DNA of 64,000 nt from Pseudomonadales bacterium. Its GTDB lineage: Bacteria > Pseudomonadota > Gammaproteobacteria > Pseudomonadales > Halieaceae. The stretch's first letter is position 1. Every line of letters starts with the position of its first letter. Shown one piece after another: positions 28,055 to 35,983 of the stretch. Both the position numbers and the translations under genes were made by a program. The stretch lies in the NCBI GenBank assembly GCA_024234815.1, contig JACKNO010000005.1:310001-374000 (forward strand), in the 5' to 3' direction. The notes below the pieces were generated by a model. It saw only the letters and a list, made by a program, of their open reading frames with translations. It did not search any database and was not told the DNA's origin.

Positions 28055-28087
28055 CCACTTAAAGCCAAAAAATCCCACTTATTTCCA
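28055..28087 (-). promoter_or_regulatory. MraZ box: four TGG repeats at 10-bp spacing
   Basis: On the minus strand TGG occurs at 28087, 28077, 28067 and 28057, exactly one helical turn apart and separated by A/T-rich spacers. The only TGGG is in the second copy. MraZ is known to bind direct repeats of TGGGN spaced by about 10 bp just downstream of its own promoter, and this array lies between the promoter and mraZ. Negative autoregulation is therefore expected. Confidence 0.85.
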
Positions 28088-28096
28088 CTTTTCGAC

Positions 28097-28126
28097 ACTA
28101 TAGGTCTCGCCGAGAGAATGTGTCAA
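28097..28126 (-). promoter_or_regulatory. Sigma-70 promoter of the dcw cluster (PmraZ)
   Basis: A consensus -35 TTGACA (28126-28121), an 18-base spacer and a -10 TATAGT (28102-28097) lie directly upstream of the MraZ box. Transcription should start near 28090, giving a leader of about 70 bases that carries the repeats. This is the best promoter match in the window and probably drives much of the cluster down to ftsZ. Confidence 0.85.
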
Positions 28127-28445
28127 CCCAGACGAAGAAAAAAACGTTTTAATTTCAGTCAATTAGCGCACTTTTGGGGGAGTGCGCCGCCGGAAAATCG
28201 AGGACGTGGCGAGCAAAATAATGGATGAAAACAGGCCTGTAACCGCTACTTCTAAGGTTCTACTTTAACTTACAGTCCAATTTTTCATTTCTGCGGACCC
28301 TGCTTAGCAGGAAAAAATATAAGAATGCCCGCAACTATCGCCTTTTCAGGCAGGGAGGGATCGAGCGGGCCAACCGCGGTTGTAATTGGGCACCACCGGG
28401 CTAGCGCTATCGCACTGCCCGGGGCTTGCCAGGGAAGGAAGGGAA
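28127..28445. other. Intergenic region between PmraZ and rnpB
   Basis: No gene is supported. The stretch is more A/T-rich than its surroundings. It holds a hairpin with GCGCAC/GTGCGC arms near 28166-28188 and an inverted CCTGC/GCAGG near 28300. Neither has a U-tract on its transcribed side. Short open frames here have no ribosome binding site or family likeness. Confidence 0.5.
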
Positions 28446-28850
28446 AAAGATGAGTCGGTCGATAAGCCGGGTTCTGTCGTGGACGATCATTCATCTGCGA
28501 CAGGTGTCACCACCTGCCTGTAGCGACCTACCCGAATCCACTGCGGGCCACAGCTGACGGATTCCTATTTGGTCTTGCTCCGAGTGGGGTTTACCATCGC
28601 CACGCCTGTTGCCAGCCGCGCGGTGCGCTCTTACCGCACCATTTCACCCTTACCCAGCCATAAATGGCACTCAAATGACGCAGTGGGGTCTGACCCCGCT
28701 TTTGCCACGTTTGGGCGGTTTACTCTCTGTTGCACTTTCCGTAGGCTTTCGCCCCCCAGGCGTTACCTGGCACTCTGCCCTGTGGAGCCCGGACTTTCCT
28801 CCCCCGAGCCACCGTGAAGCGGCTCGAGAGCGATCGCCTGACCGACTCGG
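28446..28850 (-). ncRNA. rnpB: RNase P RNA (class A), rnpB
   Basis: Catalytic RNA of RNase P, which matures tRNA 5' ends. On the minus strand the 5' end GAGTCGGTC pairs with GACCGACTC at the 3' end as helix P1. Universally conserved core blocks are easy to see: GAGGAAAGTCCGGGCTCC near the 5' end, CAGAGTGCCAGGTAACGCC-type P7-P9 sequence, GGGTAAGGGTGAAA with GGTGCGGTAAGAGCGCACC (P13/P14), GGCCCGCAGTGGATTCGGGTAGG and the 3' CCGGCTTATCG. The 3' P1 arm is followed by ATCTTTTT, which may terminate transcription. The P12 arm is enlarged and holds a REP-like palindrome. Ends are approximate to a few bases. Confidence 0.95.
28685..28697. repeat. REP-like palindrome inside rnpB P12 arm
   Basis: GGGGTC-T-GACCCC, a six-base perfect inverted repeat with a one-base centre, sits between ATGACGCAGT and GCTTTTGCC. 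The enclosing arms TGGCA/TGCCA extend the P12 stem. The motif resembles the short extragenic palindromes mobilised by REP-associated tyrosine transposases, but I see no second copy in this window. Confidence 0.5.
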
Positions 28851-28855
28851 CGCGA

Positions 28856-28884
28856 AGACTAACCCCGCAGCGACGCAAGGACAA
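28856..28884 (-). promoter_or_regulatory. Putative rnpB promoter
   Basis: On the minus strand -35 TTGTCC (28884-28879) and -10 TAGTCT (28861-28856) are separated by 17 bases. The predicted start, about 7 bases on, coincides with the RNase P 5' end near 28848. Position supports the call more than hexamer quality. Confidence 0.55.
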
Positions 28885-28899
28885 GCATTTAAAGACCCA

Positions 28900-28933
28900 C
28901 ACCGGCAGAGGCGCCGGCAACCCGACGCCGGTG
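28900..28933 (-). terminator. Hairpin after rsmI, possible terminator
   Basis: CACCGGC/GCCGGTG seven-base arms enclose a further GC-rich inner fold. On the minus strand it is followed by TGGGTCTTTAAAT. It lies between the rsmI stop and the rnpB promoter, where separation of the two units is expected. The U-tract is poor, so confidence is low. Confidence 0.35.
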
Positions 28934-28982
28934 GGATTGGGCACACCCCTCAGCGGCCGCGCGGTGAGGAGGCAGCACGGCC

Positions 28983-29819
28983 TCACTTGCCCTTCAGTTC
29001 CAGCAGCAGGTCGTACAACTGCTTCTTTCGCAAGCCCGTATGCTCGGCCACCACGGCCGCGGCCGTTTTTGCGGGCAGTTCTCGCGCCAGGCGTTGCAGC
29101 AGCCCCGCTATCGCCGCGGTCACTTCCGGTGTGTCATCCCGGGCCCCGGCGACCAGCAACACTATTTCGCCTTTCTGCTGATTGGCGTCCGCCTCGACAA
29201 ATGCCAGCAGTTCCTCGAGTGTTCCGCGCCTGATCGTTTCGAAGGTCTTGGTGACCTCGCGTGCCAGCACCGCCTCCCGCCCGGCGCCAAAGGCGGTGGT
29301 CATAGCCTGCAGACACTCCAGTACACGGTGCGGCGCCTCATAGAAAATCAGGGTGGCGGTTTCCCGCGCCAGGCGCTCCAGGCGATGGGTCCGGGCTCCC
29401 GCCCGCGCCGGCAGAAACCCTTCGAACAGAAAACGGTCGGTGGCCAGACCGGAGGCGCTCAACGCGGCAACCGCTGCACAGGCGCCGGGAATCGGTCGCA
29501 CGACAAAACCGGCATCCTGCACGGCGCGCACCAGTCGGTAACCCGGATCGGAGATCAATGGAGTACCGGCATCTGACACCAGCGCAACGCTGCCGCCTGA
29601 CTCGATACAGGCGCAGATTTTCCGGACCGCCCGCTCGTCACTGTGATCGTGGTATGCCATTAGTGGCGTGTCTATTGCATAATGCTGCAGCAGGCGCTGG
29701 CTGTGGCGTGTGTCTTCGGCGGCAATCAGCTCCACGCCCCGCAGCACCTCCAGGGCGCGTACACCGAGATCATTGAGATTACCTATGGGCGTTGCCACAA
29801 CATAAAGACCAGAATCCAC
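28983..29819 (-). CDS. rsmI: 16S rRNA 2'-O-ribose C1402 methyltransferase RsmI
   Basis: Tetrapyrrole-methylase-fold enzyme of 278 residues that 2'-O-methylates C1402, complementing RsmH (26640-27557). YVVATPIGNLNDLGVRALE is the family signature, with AEDTRHSQRLL, SDAGTPLISDPGYRLV and PGACAAVAALSASGL following. The start is GTG at 29819 (GTGGATTCTGG); no closer ATG exists. It is divergent from lpoA, as in E. coli. Confidence 0.95.
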   Translation of the reverse strand: MDSGLYVVATPIGNLNDLGVRALEVLRGVELIAAEDTRHSQRLLQHYAIDTPLMAYHDHSDERAVRKICACIESGGSVALVSDAGTPLISDPGYRLVRAVQDAGFVVRPIPGACAAVAALSASGLATDRFLFEGFLPARAGARTHRLERLARETATLIFYEAPHRVLECLQAMTTAFGAGREAVLAREVTKTFETIRRGTLEELLAFVEADANQQKGEIVLLVAGARDDTPEVTAAIAGLLQRLARELPAKTAAAVVAEHTGLRKKQLYDLLLELKGK

Positions 29820-29932
29820 GATTTCCCCTTATACTGTGTTCCAGGCAACATCGCGTCGCGGCAGTCGAATTCCCTGCAGCGCACTCGCAACGGCTTGTAA
29901 CAACCCGACCAAACCAACCGGTGAAGCATAGC

Positions 29933-31756
29933 ATGAGACAGACCCGCAACAGCCACCTGCGCCCGGTGGCGCAGTTTATCCTAACCCTTATTTTCCTGGG
30001 CCTTTCAGGCTGTGGCAGCGAGCCCGTAAAGGAGCCCGAACCCGAGCAGCCGCCTCCGGTCGCGGAGAAGCCAGAACCAGTCGCGCAGCCATCTGGCAAT
30101 ACGACGCTGCCGCCGAGCGCCTTCCAGGCCCAGTTCCAGCAGGCGGACCAATTGCTGGGGCAGCAAAAATGGATGCAGGCCAGCGAAGTGATTGCGGCTA
30201 TCCCCGAGGCTCAGGCCACCGCTTCGGATCGGGTATACCTGGGTTACCTGCAGGCGCGCATCGATTTTATCCGGGGCAGGCAGGCGCAGGCGCTCAAGCT
30301 ACTCGAGCAGATCGACCAACCCGGCATAAATGGCGCGCAACGCTACCGCATCCTCAACTTCCGCCGCCATATCCTGGAACTGTCCGGAGACAACCTCGAG
30401 AGTGCACGGCTCGGCGACCAGGCACTGCTACTGGCGCCGGCTGCGGACGCGCCGGCGCTGAAACGCAGCATCTGGCATGACCTGCAAAAGGTGGGAACCG
30501 AACAATTGCAGCAGGCGGCCACCGCCACTACTGATCCGCGCTGGCAGAACTGGCTGGAACTGGCCCTGCTGTCCCGGGCGGCCCTGCCGGTCCAGAGGCA
30601 GAGCCTGTCCCTGTGGCTGCAGAACAATCCGCAACACCCCGCGGCCACCCCGCTGCCCGGTGGCCTGGCCTACCTGCTGAACCCACCCGTGCCGGGTCAG
30701 CGCGTAGCACTGATCCTGCCGTTGAGCGGGCGCCTCGGAGCTGCCGGCAGGGCGGTGCGTGACGGCTACCTGGCCGGCTACTACGCATACCTGGAAAGCG
30801 GCGGTCAAAAATTCGACATACTGGTACTGGACCAGGACAAATACGGGTCCGCCATCGCCGCCTACGACGCCGCCGTGGCACAGCGCGCGAGCATCGTGGT
30901 TGGCCCCCTGAGCAAAGAGGCGGTGGCAGAGCTGGGCAACCGCGAACAAAGGCCGATACCGGTGCTCGCCCTGAACCGGATCGATGATACCGAAACACTC
31001 CCCCCGGGCAGCAGCGCCCTGGTGCAGTTCGCCCTGTCTCCAGAGGATGAAGCCCGCAACATCGCGGACATCGCCTTCGGCCAGGGCGCCCGCAACGCCC
31101 TGATCCTCCGCCCACAGGACGATCGGGGCAGCAAGGTCGCGCAGGCGCTGATAACACGCTGGCAGCAATTGGGCGGCACCATTGTAAACAGCGTGACCTA
31201 CACCAGCCGCGACGACTATTCCAATAGCGTCAAGGCGGCCCTGGGTATACCCGAAAGTGAACAGCGCGCGCAGGCACTGCGCGAGTTGCTGGCAACGAAT
31301 ATCGAAACCAGTTCCCGCCGGCGGCAGGACATCGATGCGGTTTTCCTGCTCAGCAACAGCGGGGCCGAGGCCCGCCTGCTGAAGCCACTGCTGGCGTTCC
31401 ATTACGCGGCATCGATACCGGTATACGCCGTTTCGAGTATCTACAGCGGCGTTCCCGACCCCAGGGATCGCGACCTGGACGGCATCAATTTTGTAGAGAT
31501 ACCCTGGCTTGTCGGCGCCAACCCGGAGCTGAAGAGCGCCGTTTCGGCGGGAAAAAATGGTGCTGACGGCTACGCGAGACTCAACGCGCTGGGGGCGGAC
31601 GCCTTCCTGGTGCAGTCGCAGTTCGCGCAATTGCAGGCCGGGGCGGACGCACTGCTGCGCGGCAACACCGGCCTGTTGAGCATGGACCCGCAATTACACA
31701 TCCAGCGCGAGCTGGTGTTGACCACATTTGATGAGGGCGACATCAAGGCAAAATAG
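29933..31756 (+). CDS. lpoA: Outer-membrane lipoprotein LpoA, PBP1A activator
   Basis: Lipoprotein that reaches through the wall to stimulate the class A enzyme PBP1A. Start MRQTRNSHLRPVAQF precedes a hydrophobic signal and the lipobox LSGC (Cys near residue 25). A Pro/Glu-rich linker (about 29-52) follows, then TPR-like helices (about 60-240) and an LppC periplasmic-binding-protein-like domain (about 250-600). The 607-residue length is shorter than E. coli LpoA (678). It is followed by yraN and diaA as in enterics. Confidence 0.9.
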   Translation: MRQTRNSHLRPVAQFILTLIFLGLSGCGSEPVKEPEPEQPPPVAEKPEPVAQPSGNTTLPPSAFQAQFQQADQLLGQQKWMQASEVIAAIPEAQATASDRVYLGYLQARIDFIRGRQAQALKLLEQIDQPGINGAQRYRILNFRRHILELSGDNLESARLGDQALLLAPAADAPALKRSIWHDLQKVGTEQLQQAATATTDPRWQNWLELALLSRAALPVQRQSLSLWLQNNPQHPAATPLPGGLAYLLNPPVPGQRVALILPLSGRLGAAGRAVRDGYLAGYYAYLESGGQKFDILVLDQDKYGSAIAAYDAAVAQRASIVVGPLSKEAVAELGNREQRPIPVLALNRIDDTETLPPGSSALVQFALSPEDEARNIADIAFGQGARNALILRPQDDRGSKVAQALITRWQQLGGTIVNSVTYTSRDDYSNSVKAALGIPESEQRAQALRELLATNIETSSRRRQDIDAVFLLSNSGAEARLLKPLLAFHYAASIPVYAVSSIYSGVPDPRDRDLDGINFVEIPWLVGANPELKSAVSAGKNGADGYARLNALGADAFLVQSQFAQLQAGADALLRGNTGLLSMDPQLHIQRELVLTTFDEGDIKAK

Positions 31757-31798
31757 CTAGACTGCCAACATTGACCCGGAACCTCCTGGAACAGTGAT

Positions 31799-32158
31799 TT
31801 GAAATCCCTCGGAGACGATTGCGAAACCGCCGCCGCCAGCTGGCTGCAGGAACACGGCATGCAGGTGCTGCTGCGGAATTTCAGGGGCAAAACCGGGGAG
31901 ATCGACATCATTGCCAGGGACCGCGACCACCTGGTGTTCCTGGAAGTCAGGGCGCGCAGAAACCGCGCATTCAACAGCGCGGCGGGCTCGGTCGACAGGC
32001 GCAAACAACAACGCATCCTGCGCACCGCCCAGCTGTTCCTGCAACGCAATCCGGCATTGGCGGGCCTGCCCTGTCGATTTGACGTGATCGCCTTCGAGCC
32101 GCGACAATCCGGCGATGATCTGGAGATCCGCTGGATCCCCGGGGCTTTTACCGCCTGA
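31799..32158 (+). CDS. yraN: UPF0102 family protein YraN
   Basis: A 119-residue protein of the YraN/UPF0102 family, which has an endonuclease-like fold; its cellular role is not settled. GEIDIIARD and LVFLEVRAR carry the acidic-Glu-Lys type core expected of the fold (the usual VKxR is VRAR here). The only in-frame start is TTG at 31799, because an in-frame TGA lies nine codons upstream with no ATG or GTG between. Immediately followed by diaA. Confidence 0.85.
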   Translation: MKSLGDDCETAAASWLQEHGMQVLLRNFRGKTGEIDIIARDRDHLVFLEVRARRNRAFNSAAGSVDRRKQQRILRTAQLFLQRNPALAGLPCRFDVIAFEPRQSGDDLEIRWIPGAFTA

Positions 32159-32770
32159 ATGAGCCAATACATGGACTACTACCAGCTAATCTCCAACAAC
32201 TTCCAGAGCACCATAGAAACAATCGCACTGTCGGTCGATGAACTGGCGGAGCCGCTCGCACAAGCCAGCGAACTGATTGTCCAGGCGCTCCTGCAGGACC
32301 GCAAAATTGTCGCCTGCGGCAACGGCGTGGACGGCGCGCTGGCGCAATTGTTCGCCTGCAACCTGCTGAGCAGGTTTGACGAAGACCGGCCAGCCCTGCC
32401 CGCACTGGCACTCAATAGCGACGGCGCCTGCCTCACCTCCATAGCCCACACCACGGGACTCAACGACATCTACGCGCGGCAATTGCGCGCGCTTGGGCAG
32501 GCCGGCGATGTACTGCTGTGCATCAGCAGTGCCGGCGAGGCGAGTAACCTGCTGCGTGCCGTGCAGGCGGCGCATGAAAGAAATATGGTCGTGATAGTGA
32601 TGTCGAACGCCACCGATGGCGAGTTGGGGACGCTGCTGCTGCAGGGAGATGTCGAAATCCGCGTTGACAGCCTGCGGCGACCGCGGGTGGTAGAACTGCA
32701 CGCAATGGTCATACACAGCCTGTGCGAACTCGTTGAATACAGCTTGTTCGGAAACCACAAGCCCGGCTGA
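32159..32770 (+). CDS. diaA: SIS-domain protein, DiaA-like (GmhA family)
   Basis: A 203-residue SIS-domain protein. DiaA binds DnaA and promotes timely replication initiation; its paralogue GmhA is a sedoheptulose-7-phosphate isomerase. Position after lpoA-yraN and the segment LPALALNSDGACLTSIA favour DiaA. The phosphosugar loop reads CGNGVDGALAQ instead of GNGGSA, which argues against isomerase activity. Its ATG starts immediately after the yraN TGA. The BON-domain gene yraP, usual next neighbour, is absent. Confidence 0.85.
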   Translation: MSQYMDYYQLISNNFQSTIETIALSVDELAEPLAQASELIVQALLQDRKIVACGNGVDGALAQLFACNLLSRFDEDRPALPALALNSDGACLTSIAHTTGLNDIYARQLRALGQAGDVLLCISSAGEASNLLRAVQAAHERNMVVIVMSNATDGELGTLLLQGDVEIRVDSLRRPRVVELHAMVIHSLCELVEYSLFGNHKPG

Positions 32771-32808
32771 GAGCTGGCGTCAGCGCGCCCTGGAAGCGGC
32801 GAGAAAGT

Positions 32809-33195
32809 CTACTTTACGATTTTAAGTGAGGGGCGGCTCTCGGGTTTTACGGGATCGGAGGGTGGCCCGTCCGGCGGCCCGATTGGCTCCTCAGGCTCAA
32901 ACACCATGCCCTGGCCATTCTCCCGGGCATAAATACCGACTACAGCCATGATTGGGACATAGATGTCCGTGGCCACACCGCCAAAGCGGCCGTTGAAGGC
33001 CATTGCCTCGTTGCCGATATCGAGATCCATCACCGCGCCCGGGGAAATATTGAGCACAATCTGGCCATCCTTCACAAACTGTCGCGGCACCATGACATCG
33101 GCGTAGTTCGCGTCGACGAGCACATAGGGGGTGCAATCGTTGTCCACGATCCACTCGTACAATGCCCGCATAATATAGGCGCGGCTGGGCGTCAT
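32809..33195 (-). CDS. sspB: ClpXP specificity-enhancing factor SspB
   Basis: Adaptor of 128 residues that delivers ssrA-tagged proteins to ClpXP. The folded N-terminal domain (about 1-105) has the tag-binding region including VDANYADVMVPRQFV. A Pro-rich flexible linker leads to the C-terminal ClpX-binding motif RPSLKIVK. AGGA lies eight bases before the ATG; a GTG one codon upstream is the alternative. It lies downstream of sspA. Confidence 0.94.
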   Translation of the reverse strand: MTPSRAYIMRALYEWIVDNDCTPYVLVDANYADVMVPRQFVKDGQIVLNISPGAVMDLDIGNEAMAFNGRFGGVATDIYVPIMAVVGIYARENGQGMVFEPEEPIGPPDGPPSDPVKPESRPSLKIVK

Positions 33196-33231
33196 CACTT
33201 TTTCCTGGCAGTCAGCAAGCGCTTGGCGCCG

Positions 33232-33864
33232 TTAAAGGCGCATATCCCGCTCCTGCTCGGTCAGACTCTCCTGGAAGGACTCCCTGCTGAACAGGGAATC
33301 CATATAGGCCAGTAACGGTTTGGACTGCTTGCCCGAGCGAATGTCGATACCGAGCGCAGGTAAACGCCACAGGATCGGCGCCAGACAGCAATCGACGAGG
33401 GTAAATTCATCGCTCATGAAGAATGGCTTCTCGGCAAATATCGGGGCAATACCCATGATGCTTTCACGCAACTCCTTGGTGGCTTTTTTCACCACGTTAT
33501 CGCTGCGCGAGTGCTGAATGGAATCCACAAGGCTACACCAGTCCTTCTCGATCCGGTGAATATACAAACGGCTCTCGGCCCGGGCCACCGGGTAGACCGG
33601 CAGGAGTGGCGGATGCGGGAAGCGCTCATCGAGGTACTCCATCATCACCTTGGACTCATAGAGGACCAGTTCCCGGTCCACGAGGGTCGGCAGGCTGTTG
33701 TAGGGGTTCAGGTCCGCCAGTTCCGCCGGGGGGTGCGCCGCATCCACCTCGATCAGATCGACCGTCACGCCTTTCTCCGCGAGTACGATACGAACGCGGT
33801 GGCTGTACTGGCTTGTGTTATCGGAGAAAAAGGTCATCGAAGACCGCTTTGCCACAACACCCAT
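33232..33864 (-). CDS. sspA: Stringent starvation protein A, SspA
   Basis: GST-fold protein of 210 residues that binds RNA polymerase and modulates stationary-phase and stress transcription. A thioredoxin-like N-terminal domain (about 9-90) and a helical C-terminal domain (about 95-205) are clear. The PHP-type surface pocket is represented by RFPHPPLLP. GAGGAA lies about eight bases before the ATG. The petABC-sspA-sspB order is conserved in gammaproteobacteria. Confidence 0.94.
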   Translation of the reverse strand: MGVVAKRSSMTFFSDNTSQYSHRVRIVLAEKGVTVDLIEVDAAHPPAELADLNPYNSLPTLVDRELVLYESKVMMEYLDERFPHPPLLPVYPVARAESRLYIHRIEKDWCSLVDSIQHSRSDNVVKKATKELRESIMGIAPIFAEKPFFMSDEFTLVDCCLAPILWRLPALGIDIRSGKQSKPLLAYMDSLFSRESFQESLTEQERDMRL

Positions 33865-33902
33865 CGGGGGATTCCTCAGTTATGTCTTGGGTAAAACGAC
33901 AC

Positions 33903-33923
33903 GGCGCGACAATGTGTCGCGCC
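33903..33923 (-). terminator. Strong hairpin between cytochrome b/c1 gene and sspA
   Basis: Nine-base perfect arms GGCGCGACA/TGTCGCGCC with a three-base loop lie 20 bases after the cytochrome stop. On the minus strand they are followed by GTGTCGTTTTAC. This could be a partial terminator or RNA-stability element that lowers sspAB relative to petABC transcripts. Confidence 0.5.
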
Positions 33924-33943
33924 GCAACGGTAAAGCCTGCGGA

Positions 33944-35983
33944 TCAGTGTACGTCTTTCCAGTATTCCCGGTTGAGCAACCACGCGAACACGAAAAACAG
34001 TGCGATGAACAGCAGGGTAAACGTACCTATACGATGGCGCTCAATCTTTACGGGGTCGGCCATATACGCCAGGAAATTCACCAGGTCGTACATGGCGCCG
34101 TCGAATTCCTCCGGCGTCAATTGCCCGGCTTCAGCGATAGTAAAACGGCCACACGGGTCCTCCAGAATATCCTGGCCGGACAGGGGATCGCGCTTGACGC
34201 CGCCATTGTGTGCCTGCACGGGACCCATGGCACACTCCTGCATGCCCTGCAACTCCAGCAGGACATGGGGCATGCCGACATCCTTGAAGACCTTGTTATT
34301 CACACCGTACGGACGACTGGGGTCCTTGTAGAAAGTGCGCAGATAGGTATACAGCCACTCCGGTTGACGCGCGCGCGACACCAGGGTCAGGTCGGGAGGC
34401 GTTGCCCCGAACCAGAGCTTGGCGTTGCGATCACTCATGGAATTCTCCATCAGGGAACCGCTGCTGGTGTTCGGATTAAATACCAGGTTGGCCATGAACA
34501 GGTCTTCGGGCACCCCCAGATCAGCAGCAACCCGGTTGTAACGGGCATACTTCAGGGAGTGGCAACCCATGCAGTAGTTCATGTAGTACTTGGCACCGCT
34601 CTGCAGTGACGCCTTGTCGTGAGGGTTCACCTCGATTTCATCGCAGGGCATGCTCCCACAGTTGAAGGCCGCATCCGCGCCAACCACTTTCAGCGGCAGG
34701 AACGTCAATAACAGAATCAGTGCCAGGCCTGCCAGGCTGCCCCATATGCCGATACCGCCATCCATGGTAACCCGCTTGGGCACCGGCTTGGTCTTGTCCA
34801 TGGCGCTCCAGATCGGCATCAGCAGGAAGAAGCCGAAGTAAATGATGGAGCAGATCTGGGCCAGCATGGTCCGCGCCGGATTGGGCGCCTTGACCCCAAG
34901 AACGCCGAGGATCAGGAATGACGCAACAAACACAACCAGCATAACCTTGGTGATATTGCCGCGATAGCGCCAGGAGTTCACCGGGCTGCGATCCAGCCAG
35001 GGCAACATGAACGGTATGGCCACCGAGGCTGCGAATGCTACGAAGCCCCAGAACTTGTCGGGTACCGCTCGCAGCACCGAATAAAAGGGCGTGAAATACC
35101 AGACCGGGGCAATATGCTCAGGCGTCTTCAGGGAGTTGGCTTCCTCAAAATTGGCGTACTCGAGGAAAAACCCGCCCATCTCCGGCAGGAAGAAAATAAT
35201 GCCGCAAAAAATGAACAGGAATACGCCCACAGCCCGCAGGTCGTGCACGGTGTAGTAAGGGTGGAAGGCAACGCCATCGAGGGGAATGCCATCGGGGCCC
35301 TTGGTTTTCTTGATCTCCACGCCATCGGGGTTGTTCGACCCAACCTCGTGCAGCGCCAGCAGGTGCAGCACCACGAGCGCCAGCAACACTATCGGCAGGG
35401 CAACTACGTGCAGCGCGAAGAACCTGTTCAGGGTAATACCTGAAATCAGGTAGTCGCCGCGAATCCAGGTCACCAGATCATCACCCACTACCGGGATAGC
35501 ACCGAACAGCGAGATGATCACCTGCGCACCCCAGTACGACATCTGACCCCAGGGCAGTACATATCCCACAAAGGCCTCAGCCATAAGCGCGATAAAGATC
35601 AGCATGCCGAAGATCCAGATCAGCTCCCGGGGCTTCTTGTAAGAGCCGTACAGCAGCGCACGGAACATGTGCAGGTACACCACCACAAAAAAGGCGGAAG
35701 CGCCGGTGGAGTGCATATATCGCAGAATCCAGCCGTAATCCACATCGCGCATGATGTATTCAACTGACGCGAATGCGCCTTCCTGGCTCGGGTTGTAACT
35801 CATGGTCAACCAGATGCCGGTCAGCAGCTGATTGACCAGCACCAGCAGTGACAGCACACCGAAGAAATACCAGAAATTAAAATTCTTGGGGGCGTAGTAC
35901 TTCGCCATGTGGGTGTTCCACGCCCGCATGATAGGCAGGCGCGCATCAACCCAGTCGCGTAATCCAATAAGCATATTGTTCAT
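33944..35983 (-). CDS. petBC: Fused ubiquinol-cytochrome c reductase cytochrome b/c1
   Basis: One uninterrupted frame of 679 residues encodes both redox subunits of complex III. Residues 1-406 are a complete cytochrome b with eight hydrophobic segments, the quinol-site PEWY counterpart (APVWYFTPFYSVLRA) and C-terminal KPVPKRVT. A hydrophobic segment (about 411-435) ending AxA at 436-438 then looks like the signal sequence of cytochrome c1. The c1 part has the haem motif C471-M-G-C-H475 and a C-terminal membrane anchor. Signal peptidase cleavage would release separate b and c1, as known for Bradyrhizobium fbcH. Start ATG is chosen for its GGAGG site and TGATG overlap with petA. Confidence 0.95.
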   Translation of the reverse strand: MNNMLIGLRDWVDARLPIMRAWNTHMAKYYAPKNFNFWYFFGVLSLLVLVNQLLTGIWLTMSYNPSQEGAFASVEYIMRDVDYGWILRYMHSTGASAFFVVVYLHMFRALLYGSYKKPRELIWIFGMLIFIALMAEAFVGYVLPWGQMSYWGAQVIISLFGAIPVVGDDLVTWIRGDYLISGITLNRFFALHVVALPIVLLALVVLHLLALHEVGSNNPDGVEIKKTKGPDGIPLDGVAFHPYYTVHDLRAVGVFLFIFCGIIFFLPEMGGFFLEYANFEEANSLKTPEHIAPVWYFTPFYSVLRAVPDKFWGFVAFAASVAIPFMLPWLDRSPVNSWRYRGNITKVMLVVFVASFLILGVLGVKAPNPARTMLAQICSIIYFGFFLLMPIWSAMDKTKPVPKRVTMDGGIGIWGSLAGLALILLLTFLPLKVVGADAAFNCGSMPCDEIEVNPHDKASLQSGAKYYMNYCMGCHSLKYARYNRVAADLGVPEDLFMANLVFNPNTSSGSLMENSMSDRNAKLWFGATPPDLTLVSRARQPEWLYTYLRTFYKDPSRPYGVNNKVFKDVGMPHVLLELQGMQECAMGPVQAHNGGVKRDPLSGQDILEDPCGRFTIAEAGQLTPEEFDGAMYDLVNFLAYMADPVKIERHRIGTFTLLFIALFFVFAWLLNREYWKDVH

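Noticed and set aside
28295..28315. CCTGC/GCAGG inverted repeat next to an A-run, considered as a terminator
   Set aside because: The A-run lies 3' of the stem on the plus strand and the T-run lies 5' of it on the minus strand, so it fits an intrinsic terminator in neither direction.
28569..29233. Plus-strand open frames across 28569-29233
   Set aside because: They cover the RNase P RNA gene and the end of rsmI on the opposite strand; the conserved RNA structure explains the sequence.
30428..31693. Minus-strand open frame of 421 codons opposite lpoA
   Set aside because: Antisense shadow of lpoA; no start signal or family resemblance.
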